Below, piece by piece: positions 19,193-27,580 of a DNA stretch of 64,000 nt; within the stretch, counting starts at the first letter, position 1; each line of letters begins with the position of its first letter. The notes beneath the pieces are model-generated. The model was not told where the DNA came from. It searched no databases and saw only the letters and a program-made list of their open reading frames with translations. The DNA lies in assembly GCF_001026695.1 (NCBI RefSeq), contig NZ_LDNB01000012.1, positions 205,813 to 269,812 of the forward strand, written 5' to 3'. Both the position numbers and the translations under genes were made by a program. The DNA is from Neobacillus vireti (lineage in GTDB: Bacteria > Bacillota > Bacilli > Bacillales > Cytobacillaceae).

Positions 19193-20077
19193 ATGAAAAT
19201 AGACGGTGTTTTTTCAGGAGGCGGAATTAGAGGATTTACACTCGTTGGTGCCTATGAAGAAATTGAAAACAGGGGATTTCAGTTTGCAAGGGTCGCAGGA
19301 TCAAGTGCAGGGTCAATTGTAGCCGCCTTAATAGCGGCTGGTTATACGAGTAAAGAAATTTATCAATTGGTGGATGAGTTTGATTTACTCAAAATGCTCG
19401 ATACCCGTAAATCGATCATTCCCTTTTCGATTGCTAAATGGCTGCTCGTATATTGGAGATTAGGACTCTATAAAGGAAATGAGCTTGAAAAATGGATGAA
19501 AGAGAAACTGGAAGCAAAGGGGTTAAGGACATTCTCCGATCTTCCTCCCAATACCCTCAGGGTGATTGCCTCAGACCTATCGAAGGGACAAATGATTGTT
19601 TTGCCAGATGATTTAGAAAAATACGGGATACCACCAGGTTCGTTCTCAATCGCAAAAGCAATTAGAATGAGTTGCAGTATTCCTTATTTTTTTGAACCAG
19701 TTAAATTGCGTTCACTGGATGGAATGAGCGTAATCGTGGATGGGGGAGTACTTAGTAATTTTCCGATGTGGCTTTTTGATAAGGATAATGTAAAAAAGGT
19801 CAGACCCGTACTTGGTATCAAACTTAGTCCAAGTGAACATGAACATGAAAAACATAAAATAACAAACGGTATTCAATTATTTGGCGCCTTATTTGAGACG
19901 ATGAAAGATGCCCATGATCAAAGATATATTTCCAAAAAGCATGTGGAAAATATTATTTTTATTACTGCGGAAGGAGTTTCGTTAACCGAATTTAATTTAA
20001 CAGAAGAAAAAAAGCGGGAATTATTTGAAATAGGCCGAGAACAAGCAAAAAAGTTTTTAAATAATTGGAGTTATTAA
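19193..20077 (+). CDS. yqhO: Patatin-like phospholipase YqhO
   Basis: A 294-residue patatin-family serine lipid hydrolase (B. subtilis YqhO has a similar length). The oxyanion loop SGGGIRGF (8-15), nucleophile Ser38 in GSSAG and catalytic Asp183 in VDGGV form the Ser-Asp dyad. There is no signal peptide, so it is cytoplasmic or membrane-associated; the substrate is unknown. ATG 19193 lies 8 bases after TTAGGAG. In B. subtilis mntR precedes this gene; here copA does. Confidence 0.93.
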   Translation: MKIDGVFSGGGIRGFTLVGAYEEIENRGFQFARVAGSSAGSIVAALIAAGYTSKEIYQLVDEFDLLKMLDTRKSIIPFSIAKWLLVYWRLGLYKGNELEKWMKEKLEAKGLRTFSDLPPNTLRVIASDLSKGQMIVLPDDLEKYGIPPGSFSIAKAIRMSCSIPYFFEPVKLRSLDGMSVIVDGGVLSNFPMWLFDKDNVKKVRPVLGIKLSPSEHEHEKHKITNGIQLFGALFETMKDAHDQRYISKKHVENIIFITAEGVSLTEFNLTEEKKRELFEIGREQAKKFLNNWSY

Positions 20078-20082
20078 ATTTC

Positions 20083-20258
20083 TGTCTAGCTCCAGCGCCT
20101 AGGAGCTCGGGTCATAAGCCAATCCGTCAAGAAGGCTAAAAAGCAGCCTTCTCGCCGGCTCGTCTTATGCCTGTCGCTCCTGAGCACTAAGGAAAGCTCC
20201 TTAGAATAATCTTCACAGGATCAATCTGTGCTTGTTCCGAAGGCGCTTCCGCTTTTCT
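20083..20258. repeat. Dispersed repeat, copy 1
   Basis: Begins TGTCTAGCTCCAGCGCCTAG, contains CATAAGCCAATCCGTC, an internal hairpin (AAGGCT...AGCCTT) and GCCGGCTCGTCTTATGCC, and ends GGCGCTTCCGCTTTTCT. Copies 2-4 (26183, 37790, 47888) share the same ends; copies 3 and 4 also share the core. This copy has about 55 extra bases before the right end. The ends are roughly complementary, so transcripts can fold. Non-coding. Confidence 0.85.
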
Positions 20259-20263
20259 AATAA

Positions 20264-20297
20264 AAAATCGAACGTCTATAACGACGCTCGATTTTTC
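20264..20297 (-). terminator. yqhP terminator
   Basis: On the minus strand GAAAAATCGAGCGTC pairs with GACGTTCGATTTTTTATT; the stem overlaps the last codons of yqhP. Confidence 0.8.
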
Positions 20298-20668
20298 TTT
20301 TTCCCCTTTTTCCCATCAATAACGGTTAGGTGAGCAGGAGATTTCTTTTTTATCTTGTTGCCCTTCTTTAATGTTGTTAACGTCCCAAGAGAGGAGGTCT
20401 TAGCAGCCCCGTCCCCGCTCTTTTGCTGCAATCGCTTTTTTGACTTTTTTGCTGCTTTAAGAAATGCTCGCTGCTCTTTTTTTTGTGGGCTTGAAGATGA
20501 AAACTTCCGAACAAGGAAATAAATGAGCAGACCGATTATGGCAAAGACAGCTATTTTCTGTAGGAAACCGGCAGGATTAGCTGTAAATGAACTAAATAGA
20601 CCAACTAAGGCTAGAATGATAAGTCCCCCAACAATAAAAACTGATGTCCGATTTTTCAAGAAAGCCAC
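20276..20668 (-). CDS. yqhP: SA1362 family membrane protein (YqhP)
   Basis: A 130-residue protein with two membrane helices (about 9-28 and 34-50) and a long, strongly basic cytoplasmic tail rich in Lys, Ser and Ala. It resembles the SA1362/YqhP family found next to yqhQ in bacilli and staphylococci. Function unknown. The start lies after GGGAGGTGG on the minus strand. Confidence 0.85.
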   Translation of the reverse strand: MAFLKNRTSVFIVGGLIILALVGLFSSFTANPAGFLQKIAVFAIIGLLIYFLVRKFSSSSPQKKEQRAFLKAAKKSKKRLQQKSGDGAAKTSSLGTLTTLKKGNKIKKKSPAHLTVIDGKKGKKKNRASL

Positions 20669-20725
20669 CTCCCTAAGAGCATCATAAGCATTTTTACTAG
20701 CTTTTAAACACGGGAAAACTAAGAT

Positions 20726-21670
20726 TTAGACAATTTCTTTATTTTCTATTTCGTACTCAGTTACCTTTTCTCGTCTAAGCAATTCATTAAAGGAAAGAAT
20801 TGCTACTTCTACTTGGTCATTATTTGGCTCTTTTGTCGTTAACAGCTGGAGCCAAAGTCCGGGATAGCCTAAAAACTTCAACACGGGAATATCTCTAAGC
20901 TTGTTAGTAACCTGAAGGACTTCAAAAGAAATTCCTAGTACTACAGGTATTAGAAGAAGACGATCTACAACCCTTAACCAGAGCGGTGTCGTAGGAACCA
21001 GCATATAGACAAAAACACCAACGATGACAGTAAATAGGATGAAACTGCTGCCGCAGCGATAATGCAGGCGAGAATGGGCCTGAACATTTTCAACGGTCAG
21101 TTCTGCTCCTGATTCAAAGGTGTTAATTACTTTATGCTCAGCACCATGATATTGAAACACTCTTTTAATGAGCGGGGTAAGCGAGACAAAATAGATATAG
21201 CATAGGAGCAGTACAAGCTTAAAAAACCCCTCCACTAACACCTGTGCAAAATCCGATGGAAATATTGGTTTCGTTAGAACTGCTAGGAAAACAGGGACTA
21301 ATGTAAAGGCAAATTTTCCAAATAAGAAGGAAATTACTCCTATCGCAGCAACTCCTAAATACATTGTCAATTTAGAGACTTCTTTTTCCTTTATTGTATC
21401 ATCTTCTTTTGGGTCGACATCAAATCTTTCAGTCGAAAAGTTTAAATGTTTTGATCCATTGGCACTTGCTTCAATAATGGCAATGATTCCTCGAAGAAAC
21501 GGAATTTTTTTTAAGCTAGTTAAAGCTGGATTTGCTTTCCGCGGTAAATGAAAGTATTCAACAGAGCGATCTTTTCTGCGAACTGCGGTCACATAATGAT
21601 GTTTCCCGCCAAACATGACTCCTTCAACGACCGCTTGGCCGCCATAAACAGGTTTTTGAGAATTGGACAT
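20726..21670 (-). CDS. yqhQ: DUF1385 family membrane protein (YqhQ)
   Basis: A polytopic membrane protein of about 314 residues with the conserved opening YGGQAVVEGVMFGGK and the internal motif YHGAEHKVINTFE, which contains conserved His and Glu residues, followed by HSRLHYRCGSSF. The family is widespread in Firmicutes and of unknown function. The ATG at 21670 was preferred; a TTG five codons upstream (21685) is possible. The ribosome site (AGGTTGG) is weak. Confidence 0.92.
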   Translation of the reverse strand: MSNSQKPVYGGQAVVEGVMFGGKHHYVTAVRRKDRSVEYFHLPRKANPALTSLKKIPFLRGIIAIIEASANGSKHLNFSTERFDVDPKEDDTIKEKEVSKLTMYLGVAAIGVISFLFGKFAFTLVPVFLAVLTKPIFPSDFAQVLVEGFFKLVLLLCYIYFVSLTPLIKRVFQYHGAEHKVINTFESGAELTVENVQAHSRLHYRCGSSFILFTVIVGVFVYMLVPTTPLWLRVVDRLLLIPVVLGISFEVLQVTNKLRDIPVLKFLGYPGLWLQLLTTKEPNNDQVEVAILSFNELLRREKVTEYEIENKEIV

Positions 21671-21952
21671 GTAGTTTAACACCAACCTATATCAAAAGTT
21701 GCACAATAGCAGAAATTTAAAATCTGTTTGTACTTAATTGTTATTCTACTAGAAAAATGAAAAAACCTCTAGGATGACATAATATTTCCATTTAAAATTA
21801 GAAAAAATATTTTTACATGTAAGGATTAACATACTAAGGGCATAATATTATCGAATTTAGTATAGATTTTCCATTTTTATTGTGATTCTTGAACAATCAC
21901 CTCATATGATAAGTGCAATCCCAAAAATTTAAAGTAAATGGAGGTTGGTACA

Positions 21953-22450
21953 ATGGTAAAGGAACAGGAAAGCGTAAATTATCCAAAACCGATGTCATTT
22001 TGGGCTATGGTATTTTGGACCGGTTTATTTGGAGGAATTTTTTGGGGAACGGTTGGATTTTTTGCCTACTATTTTAATTTTACAGAAATTCGTCCAAATG
22101 TCATACTAGAACCATGGGTTCTGGGAGATTGGAAACATGGGTGGCTGGGAACCGTAATATCCATTATTTTAATGGGTGTGTTTTCTGTAGTCGCCGCCTT
22201 TATTTATTATGCTGTTCTAAAAAAATTCAAGGGTTTTTGGTTTGGTATTGGCTATGGGATCGTATTGTTCCTATTGGTGTTTTTTATTCTAAATCCTCTT
22301 TTTCCAGGGATGAAACCGTTTAACGATTTAAACATGGATACAATCATAACCTCGTTTTGCTTATATATCCTATATGGAATTTTTATTGGTTATTCCATTA
22401 ATTATGAGTATCAAATTAATAATGTTCAAGAGAAAGAGGCTTCAACTTAA
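21953..22450 (+). CDS. yqhR: YqhR family membrane protein
   Basis: A 165-residue protein with about four membrane helices, resembling B. subtilis YqhR, which lies at the same position. ATG 21953 follows GGAGG by 8 bases; an upstream in-frame ATG at 21938 sits on that ribosome site and is not the start. In B. subtilis the next gene is aroQ (type II dehydroquinase); here only about 80 bases separate yqhR from papA. Function unknown. Confidence 0.88.
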   Translation: MVKEQESVNYPKPMSFWAMVFWTGLFGGIFWGTVGFFAYYFNFTEIRPNVILEPWVLGDWKHGWLGTVISIILMGVFSVVAAFIYYAVLKKFKGFWFGIGYGIVLFLLVFFILNPLFPGMKPFNDLNMDTIITSFCLYILYGIFIGYSINYEYQINNVQEKEAST

Positions 22451-22528
22451 GTTCGGATTAGTCGGAATTGTTAGGTTGTGATAAAATATTTTTGTCCTAA
22501 TAGGATTAGAAAAGGAGAGTGGAGACGA

Positions 22529-23590
22529 TTGGAAAAAATAGAAAGACTTAGATCCAATTTTTCAAATCACGGAATTGATGGGATTCTGATAACAAGCCCA
22601 TTTAATCGCCGCTACATATCTAACTTTACTGGCTCTGCCGGCGTTGTATTAATTAGTGCAGACCAGGCACTGTTTATTACTGATTTCCGTTATATTGAAC
22701 AAGCCACAAAGCAATGCCAAGGATTTGAAATTGTAAAATTTTCTAGTTCCATTCCTGAAGAAGTCGCGCGACTTGCAAAAAATTTAGGGATTCAGAAACT
22801 TGGTTTTGAAGAGGATTACTTAACATGCTCCTCTTTTAAATTATATGATAAAGAAGTGGAAGCTGAACTTGTTCCTATCACAGGAGTCATTGAAAAATTA
22901 CGCTTGATAAAGACCGATGCAGAGATTAAGATATTAAAGGTAGCGGCAGATATTGCCGATGCAGCTTTTAAACATATTTTGGATTTTATTCGACCTGGAA
23001 AAACGGAATTAGAGGTATCGAATGAATTGGAGTTCTTTATGAGAAAGGCCGGTGCGACTTCATCTTCCTTTGATACGATTGTTGCTTCAGGGTATCGCTC
23101 CGCACTTCCACATGGTGTTGCAAGTAATAAAGTAATTGAATCTGGCGATTTCGTCACAATGGATTATGGTGCATACTATAACGGGTATGTCTCTGATATT
23201 ACACGGACAGTTGCTGTAGGTGAGCCGGACGGGAAGCTAAGAGAAATTTATGAGATTGTTCTTGAAGCACAACTAAGAGGTATGGCTGGAATCAAACCTG
23301 GGATTACGGGTAAGGAAGCAGATGCGTTAACAAGAGACTACATAACAGAAAAAGGTTATGGAGAATACTTTGGGCATTCAACAGGACATGGTATTGGTCT
23401 TGAGGTTCACGAAGGTCCTAGCCTTTCGATGAAATCTGACGTTATTTTAGAAACGGGAATGATGGTAACATGTGAACCAGGTATTTATATTCCCGGACTA
23501 GGCGGCGTTCGGATTGAAGATGATACTTTATTAACCGAAGGTGGGAACCAAGCCCTTACTCATTCTACAAAAGAACTAATTATACTGTAA
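22529..23590 (+). CDS. papA: Xaa-Pro aminopeptidase/dipeptidase (PapA/YqhT)
   Basis: A cytoplasmic M24 metallopeptidase that removes N-terminal residues before proline. Metal ligands are visible in MDYGAYYNGYVSDITRT (two Asp), GHSTGHGIG (His), CEPGIY (Glu) and RIEDD (Glu). The start is TTG 22529 after AAAGGAGAG, giving 353 residues as in B. subtilis YqhT; the upstream ATG at 22478 would add 17 residues of non-family sequence. It lies 20 bases before efp; both genes relate to proline-rich sequences (EF-P relieves stalling, PapA recycles peptides). Confidence 0.95.
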   Translation: MEKIERLRSNFSNHGIDGILITSPFNRRYISNFTGSAGVVLISADQALFITDFRYIEQATKQCQGFEIVKFSSSIPEEVARLAKNLGIQKLGFEEDYLTCSSFKLYDKEVEAELVPITGVIEKLRLIKTDAEIKILKVAADIADAAFKHILDFIRPGKTELEVSNELEFFMRKAGATSSSFDTIVASGYRSALPHGVASNKVIESGDFVTMDYGAYYNGYVSDITRTVAVGEPDGKLREIYEIVLEAQLRGMAGIKPGITGKEADALTRDYITEKGYGEYFGHSTGHGIGLEVHEGPSLSMKSDVILETGMMVTCEPGIYIPGLGGVRIEDDTLLTEGGNQALTHSTKELIIL

Positions 23591-23610
23591 GACCTTAGGA
23601 GGATATAAAG

Positions 23611-24168
23611 ATGATTTCTGTTAACGATTTTAAAACAGGTTTAACAATTGAAGTGGATGGCGGCTTATGGCGTGTTTTGGATTTCCAACACGTTAAGCCA
23701 GGTAAAGGAGCAGCGTTTGTTCGCTCTAAGCTGCGTAACCTTCGTAATGGAGCGATTCAAGAAAAAACTTTCCGTGCTGGCGAGAAAGTAGAAAAAGCAC
23801 AAATTGATAACCGCAAAATGCAATATTTGTATGCAAGCGGCGATCAACATGTATTTATGGATATGGAATCCTACGAGCAGGTAGAACTTCCTGCTGCGAA
23901 CATTGAATACGAACTAAAGTTTTTAAAAGAAAACATGGAAGTACACATTATGATGTTTAATTTTGAAACCCTTGGTGTAGAATTACCAAACACGGTTGTT
24001 TTAGAAGTAACGGAAACTGAGCCGGGAATTAAAGGTGATACATCTTCTGGCGGAACAAAGTCCGCTACCCTTGAAACAGGACTTCATGTACAAGTTCCTT
24101 TCTTTATCAACCAAGGTGACAAGTTAATCATTAATACATCAGAAGCAGCTTACGTTTCACGTGCGTAA
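23611..24168 (+). CDS. efp: Translation elongation factor P
   Basis: The 185-residue EF-P, which enters the ribosomal E site to relieve stalling at polyproline. The three beta-barrel domains are complete. The modified loop HVKPGKGAA presents Lys32, the residue that carries 5-aminopentanol in B. subtilis. ATG 23611 follows AGGAGGAT. Terminated by a strong hairpin. Confidence 0.97.
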   Translation: MISVNDFKTGLTIEVDGGLWRVLDFQHVKPGKGAAFVRSKLRNLRNGAIQEKTFRAGEKVEKAQIDNRKMQYLYASGDQHVFMDMESYEQVELPAANIEYELKFLKENMEVHIMMFNFETLGVELPNTVVLEVTETEPGIKGDTSSGGTKSATLETGLHVQVPFFINQGDKLIINTSEAAYVSRA

Positions 24169-24175
24169 TTAATTG

Positions 24176-24216
24176 AAAAGACCTTACTCCGAACATATCG
24201 GACAAGGTCTTTTTTT
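24176..24216 (+). terminator. papA-efp terminator
   Basis: AAAGACCTT and AAGGTCTTT stem, loop with an inner CCGA/TCGG pair, then seven Ts. Confidence 0.9.
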
Positions 24217-24260
24217 AATATCAGAATTACTCGGATACAAAAAAGAAGGGGCTATTATCA

Positions 24261-24481
24261 AGGGCACTGAAAAAGTTCCTTAAATTTTGATAGTGTGTCT
24301 AAATTGTCTGTTGATTTCCACTCCAGGCGGCTTCGCTTTCCGCGGACGTGCCGGTGAGCCTCCTCGGCGCTAGCGCCTGCGGGGTCTCACCTGCCCCGTA
24401 CTCCCGCAGGAGTCTTCGCCGCCTTCCGTTCCAATCAACAGAGTTCTTTTACTAGTCTAAATTTAAGATTTTCAGTGCCCT
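24261..24481. mobile_element. 221-bp MITE-like element with TIRs and 8-bp direct repeat
   Basis: Ends are inverted repeats: AGGGCACTGAAAA at 24261 and TTTTCAGTGCCCT ending at 24481, extended inward by AAATTT-containing arms. CTATTATC occurs on both sides (24252-24259 and 24483-24490), one base outside each end, as expected of a target duplication. The GC-rich interior has its own long inverted repeat (GGCGGCTTCGCTTTCCGCGG near 24330; GAGTCTTCGCCGCC near 24410), a sequence type I recall as frequent in bacilli. No ORF. Confidence 0.7.
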
Positions 24482-24516
24482 CCTATTATCCGAAGGTTTT
24501 TCCATGGTAAATTTCA

Positions 24517-24612
24517 ATTCGCTAATAAATCCTTATATTCGCTAATAAACATGGCAAATTCGCTAATAAACTAGAAAGATTCGCTAATAAACTCCCGAAA
24601 TTCGCTAATAAA
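24517..24612. repeat. Five phased copies of ATTCGCTAATAAA
   Basis: The 13-mer ATTCGCTAATAAA starts at 24517, 24537, 24558, 24579 and 24600, at intervals of 20, 21, 21 and 21 bases, with unrelated 7-8-base spacers. The period is two helical turns. It lies between the MITE-like element and the cytochrome locus. Bases 24613-24800 beyond it show no feature I can name. Confidence 0.85.
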
Positions 24613-24802
24613 AAATTTGGCGAGCCTAATTGACTGCATTTCTTGCAGGAAAACATGTTTTTCAGACGGGCAAGTCTCTCCTGATTACATTTTTTCGCCA
24701 ATTCGACGTCCAAAACGGATAATCTATCCCACAACAGGCTGTTTTTTTTCCTAAAGTTACTGTTTTTAAAGCAATTTGCGATATTTTTAAAAGTTAAGAG
24801 AG

Positions 24803-24880
24803 TATAAACTTTTGGCTTTGAGAAATGTCCAGCTACATGCCATACGCTGCTGAACATGGCTCTTGCACTTTTCTTATAAT
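24803..24880. repeat. Diverged copy of the dispersed repeat
   Basis: AGTATAAACTTTTGGCTTTG then GTCCAGCTACATGCC and TCTTGCACTTTTCTTA match, with changes, the flank and ends of copy 4 (AGTATAAATTTTGACTTCG, GTCTAGCTTCAGCGCC, GCTTGCGCTTTTCTTA). The core is missing. Confidence 0.55.
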
Positions 24881-24995
24881 TTCACCTTTTATTATCTTAA
24901 AAACTTCACTAAATAGTAAGAATTTGCAACTATTTGTGTAATTGCTTTTTGATAAGATTAAAATGTATAAAAGAATAGGAAGAGGTGATACAACA

Positions 24996-25448
24996 ATGAA
25001 ACGAATTACCACTCTTTTATTTTTCTGTTTTACAATAGCCCTGATAGTTGCAGGCTGCGGTTCCAAACTCGATAACGAAAAATGGGCACTTGATAAAAAG
25101 CATAATCCATTACCTGATTATGTTATGGGTTCGCCGGAAAAGGTTCAACAAACCTATATGATGGCGGCAAAATACCCGGAAGTAGTGGCACAGGTTCCAT
25201 GTTATTGCGGCTGTGGTGTATCAGATGGACATAAAAGTAATTTAGATTGCTTCATTGGTCAATTTGGAAATGATAAGGCAGTTACGGAATGGGATTCGAT
25301 GGGTGTCGCCTGAGATATCTGTGTCGATATCGCCCGGGAGGCGGTAGATATGCATCTTGACGGTAAAAGCCCTAAGAAAATTTATCAATCAATCACTGGG
25401 AAATATGGAAATTCCGGAGATCCAACACCAACACCTGAACCAAAGTAG
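24996..25448 (+). CDS. PCYCGC-motif lipoprotein, probable selenoprotein (UGA at codon 106)
   Basis: A secreted lipoprotein: lipobox VAGC with Cys21, then PCYCGCG at 68-74, His79, Cys85 and WDSMGVA up to residue 105. The frame then meets UGA (25311-25313) and continues without break for 44 codons as DICVDIAREAVDMH... to TAG at 25446-25448. The downstream part reads like the normal end of the PCYCGC family, where from memory a Cys precedes xIC; here UGA occupies it, making a U-x-x-C redox motif (106-109). A 7-bp hairpin follows at SECIS distance. ATG 24996 follows GAGGTGAT. If UGA is a plain stop, the product is truncated at 105 residues. It is the first gene of a cytochrome c locus, 9 bases before the next gene. 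Confidence 0.75.
25311..25351 (+). promoter_or_regulatory. Candidate bacterial SECIS element
   Basis: After the in-frame UGA, bases 25328-25334 (UAUCGCC) pair with 25340-25346 (GGCGGUA), seven continuous pairs with one U.G, closing a CGGGA loop that starts 22 bases after the UGA. General bacterial SECIS models ask for a small loop with a G in its first two bases at roughly 16-37 bases. A second small hairpin, GAUAUC-UGUGUC-GAUAUC, directly follows the UGA. No bulged U like that of E. coli fdhF is obvious. Confidence 0.5.
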
Positions 25449-25457
25449 GTAGTAGCC

Positions 25458-26141
25458 ATGAAAAAAATATTAATCGGAAGTTATGTTTTGATTATTATTG
25501 GAGTTATTTTGGGTATTGGAAATAGTGGTATTTTTGACAGCGAGAATTCAAAAGCTATTGCTTCAGGGGAAAAAGTCTATATCAAAAATTGTCTTGTCTG
25601 TCACGGTGAAACAGGAAAAGGCGAAGGGTCAAACGCAGGGACTGCCATTAATAATCAGCATTTTTTAAGTGTTATATCCGATAAAGACCTATATAATTAT
25701 GTGAAATATGGCAGAGAAGGTACCGCAATGCCTGCTTATGGTCCAAGATTGTCGGAAAAGGATTTGGTTAACCTAACAGCGTTTATGAGAAATTGGCAAA
25801 CAAAAGAGCTTGAATTTAATGTGCCAAAAACGGTTTCCGGTGATCCTGATCGAGGTATGAAACAATACAATGTCTATTGTCTAAACTGTCACGGTGAGGC
25901 AGGAGCTGGCAAAATAAAAATGGGTACAGCTCTTTCTAATCCACAATATTTAAAGTTTACAACAGATAAGCAAATCTGGATTGCTACGGCATATGGCCGC
26001 GAAGAAACAAGGATGGGTCCCTCATTAAAGGGCCTGGAAGGTGTGCGCCAGTTAAAAAAGCAAGATATTTCGGACATCATTAGTTATATACGTTCAATAA
26101 AAGAAAATAAAGAAGTGCCTAAAGATTACCTAAAACCTTGA
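25458..26141 (+). CDS. Membrane-anchored diheme cytochrome c
   Basis: A 227-residue protein with an uncleaved-looking N-terminal helix (4-24) and two class I cytochrome c domains: CLVCH at 45-49 with a Met ligand in TAMPAYG, and CLNCH in the second domain with Met in TRMGPSL. It faces the outside of the membrane and carries electrons. The start has only a weak ribosome site (AGGT) overlapping the preceding stop codon, so it is probably translated by coupling to the upstream lipoprotein. The hemes would be attached by the Ccm system encoded just downstream. Confidence 0.93.
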   Translation: MKKILIGSYVLIIIGVILGIGNSGIFDSENSKAIASGEKVYIKNCLVCHGETGKGEGSNAGTAINNQHFLSVISDKDLYNYVKYGREGTAMPAYGPRLSEKDLVNLTAFMRNWQTKELEFNVPKTVSGDPDRGMKQYNVYCLNCHGEAGAGKIKMGTALSNPQYLKFTTDKQIWIATAYGREETRMGPSLKGLEGVRQLKKQDISDIISYIRSIKENKEVPKDYLKP

Positions 26142-26172
26142 GCCATGCAAATGGGCTCGAGGTTTTTTTTTC
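26135..26172 (+). terminator. Terminator after diheme cytochrome c
   Basis: AACCTTGAGCC and GGGCTCGAGGTT flank a short loop, then a run of Ts; it overlaps the stop codon. The lipoprotein-cytochrome pair is therefore a separate unit from the ccm operon. Confidence 0.88.
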
Positions 26173-26182
26173 GCTTTTCATT

Positions 26183-26330
26183 TGTCCAGCTCCAGCGCCC
26201 AGCGGCTAGTGGACTTCGCTCTTTTCCCTACGATAAGTCAACATCGGATCGCTACGCTCTCCGTGTTTCCTTTATCTCAGTCAAAGCGCTCCAGTCCATA
26301 CGCCGCTAAACGGGCGCTTCCGCTTTTCTT
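26183..26330. repeat. Dispersed repeat, copy 2 (divergent core)
   Basis: Left end TGTCCAGCTCCAGCGCCCAG and right end GGGCGCTTCCGCTTTTCTT match copies 1, 3 and 4, but the core is different and contains AGCGGCTAG / CGCCGCTAAAC inverted segments. The remaining bases 26331-26500 probably carry the ccm promoter; no clear elements were seen. Confidence 0.75.
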
Positions 26331-26508
26331 AATTGTGTCAATTTTGTGGTGGTTTTTTGACGAAAAGAGAACGATTTACATCCTTTAACAAAATGTTCAA
26401 GAGTGTCTCAACAATTAGGGCTAGATAACGATTATATTTATTTCAAAGAGGACTATAGTGGAAAATAATGCTTCCTAGTGATGAGTTTTCCATTCAAGGA
26501 GGATTAAT

Positions 26509-27567
26509 ATGTGTAAGAAAAAGTGGTTGGCATTATTCGTTACAGCATCATTTGTCTCTAGTTTTATCCTACCAAAGGCAAGTGCTGAAACAGCCTTTCA
26601 GGCAGAAAAATTTCCGATGAAGGAAATGCAGATTCAAGTTATGCCGGAGTTTGACTACCCCGAGGATTGGGAATCCAGAGATGTTCCTTCGTTACTAGTA
26701 GGTCAGTACGGTACGATTACAAACAAAAGCGGCCAAGATTATGATGGCAAAATTGTAATTTCCGTTCCTGCTAATGATAAAGGCTTTGAAGCTGCTTTAG
26801 TAGCAGAATTTCCTGAGGAAAACAAACCAGAAGTACAGCGTCCGTTTGATGTTGATAAGGAAAAGGGAATCATTAGCTGGAAACCAGCAACACCAATTAA
26901 AAATAACGAGGCTTACAAATTTGTCATTGAATATTACACGAAAACAATTGATGTAAAAGACAAGAAGAGCTTTACATATCAACTCATCAACAATGCCGAT
27001 ATCGATCTGCTTGATGTTATCTTTTATGCGCCAATGAACGCTAAGGATATTCAGTTAGAACCGAAGGCGCCAAACAATTCCAAAAATGACTATGGAGAAG
27101 AGCTTTACTACTATCAATACAAAAATGTAAAAGCCGGAGAAAACTTGAACTATACCTTCACATATAAGAAAGATGGCACAGAATCAACAATGGAAGCAAT
27201 TAACAAAGCGCAGCCGCCAAATGATGAAAACCATGCAGGAGTAAATGGGACTGCAACAGATCAAGTATTAAATGGCGGAAAGGACAGCTCAAAACGTCCA
27301 ATTATTGGAGTTGGCGGTGCATCGATTATTGGAATCGCGATTATTATCGCGGGTCTCTTTGTTTACCTGGGATTGAAAGGTAACGCTAAGTCAGCTCCTA
27401 CAGCAGCAAAGGGTTCAAAACATAATAAGGAGCAGCCAAAGAAACCAACTGAAAAAAGAGATAACAAAGTTGCAAATGCGGAGGAAAAAAAGGAACTCCG
27501 CAAGAAACTCTTAACCGGAAAGATAGACCAGGAAATGTACGAAGAAGAAATGAAGAAATTAATCTAA
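26509..27567 (+). CDS. Secreted, C-terminally membrane-anchored protein of ccm operon
   Basis: Not recognised as a named family. A signal peptide (cleavage near ASA-ET, residue 26) is followed by about 240 residues with beta-sandwich-like phrasing (YGTITNKSGQDYDGKIVISVP), a low-complexity linker, one membrane helix (about 265-288) and a basic cytoplasmic tail ending in a helical hairpin (LRKKLLTGKIDQEMYEEEMKKLI). The layout matches the protein encoded at 30933-31928. First gene of the ccm operon, 13 bases before ccmE, so a role in cytochrome c assembly or heme handling outside the cell is likely but inferred. ATG 26509 follows AAGGAGG. Confidence 0.8.
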   Translation: MCKKKWLALFVTASFVSSFILPKASAETAFQAEKFPMKEMQIQVMPEFDYPEDWESRDVPSLLVGQYGTITNKSGQDYDGKIVISVPANDKGFEAALVAEFPEENKPEVQRPFDVDKEKGIISWKPATPIKNNEAYKFVIEYYTKTIDVKDKKSFTYQLINNADIDLLDVIFYAPMNAKDIQLEPKAPNNSKNDYGEELYYYQYKNVKAGENLNYTFTYKKDGTESTMEAINKAQPPNDENHAGVNGTATDQVLNGGKDSSKRPIIGVGGASIIGIAIIIAGLFVYLGLKGNAKSAPTAAKGSKHNKEQPKKPTEKRDNKVANAEEKKELRKKLLTGKIDQEMYEEEMKKLI

Positions 27568-27580
27568 TGAGGTGTGAAGG

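Noticed and set aside
24517..24612. Possible CRISPR array
   Set aside because: Repeats are 13 bases and spacers 7-8 bases, far too short; no cas genes nearby.
24522..24857. Minus-strand 111-residue open frame containing repeated LLAN segments
   Set aside because: The repeats in the protein are only the translation of the ATTCGCTAATAAA array; no ribosome site and no family resemblance.
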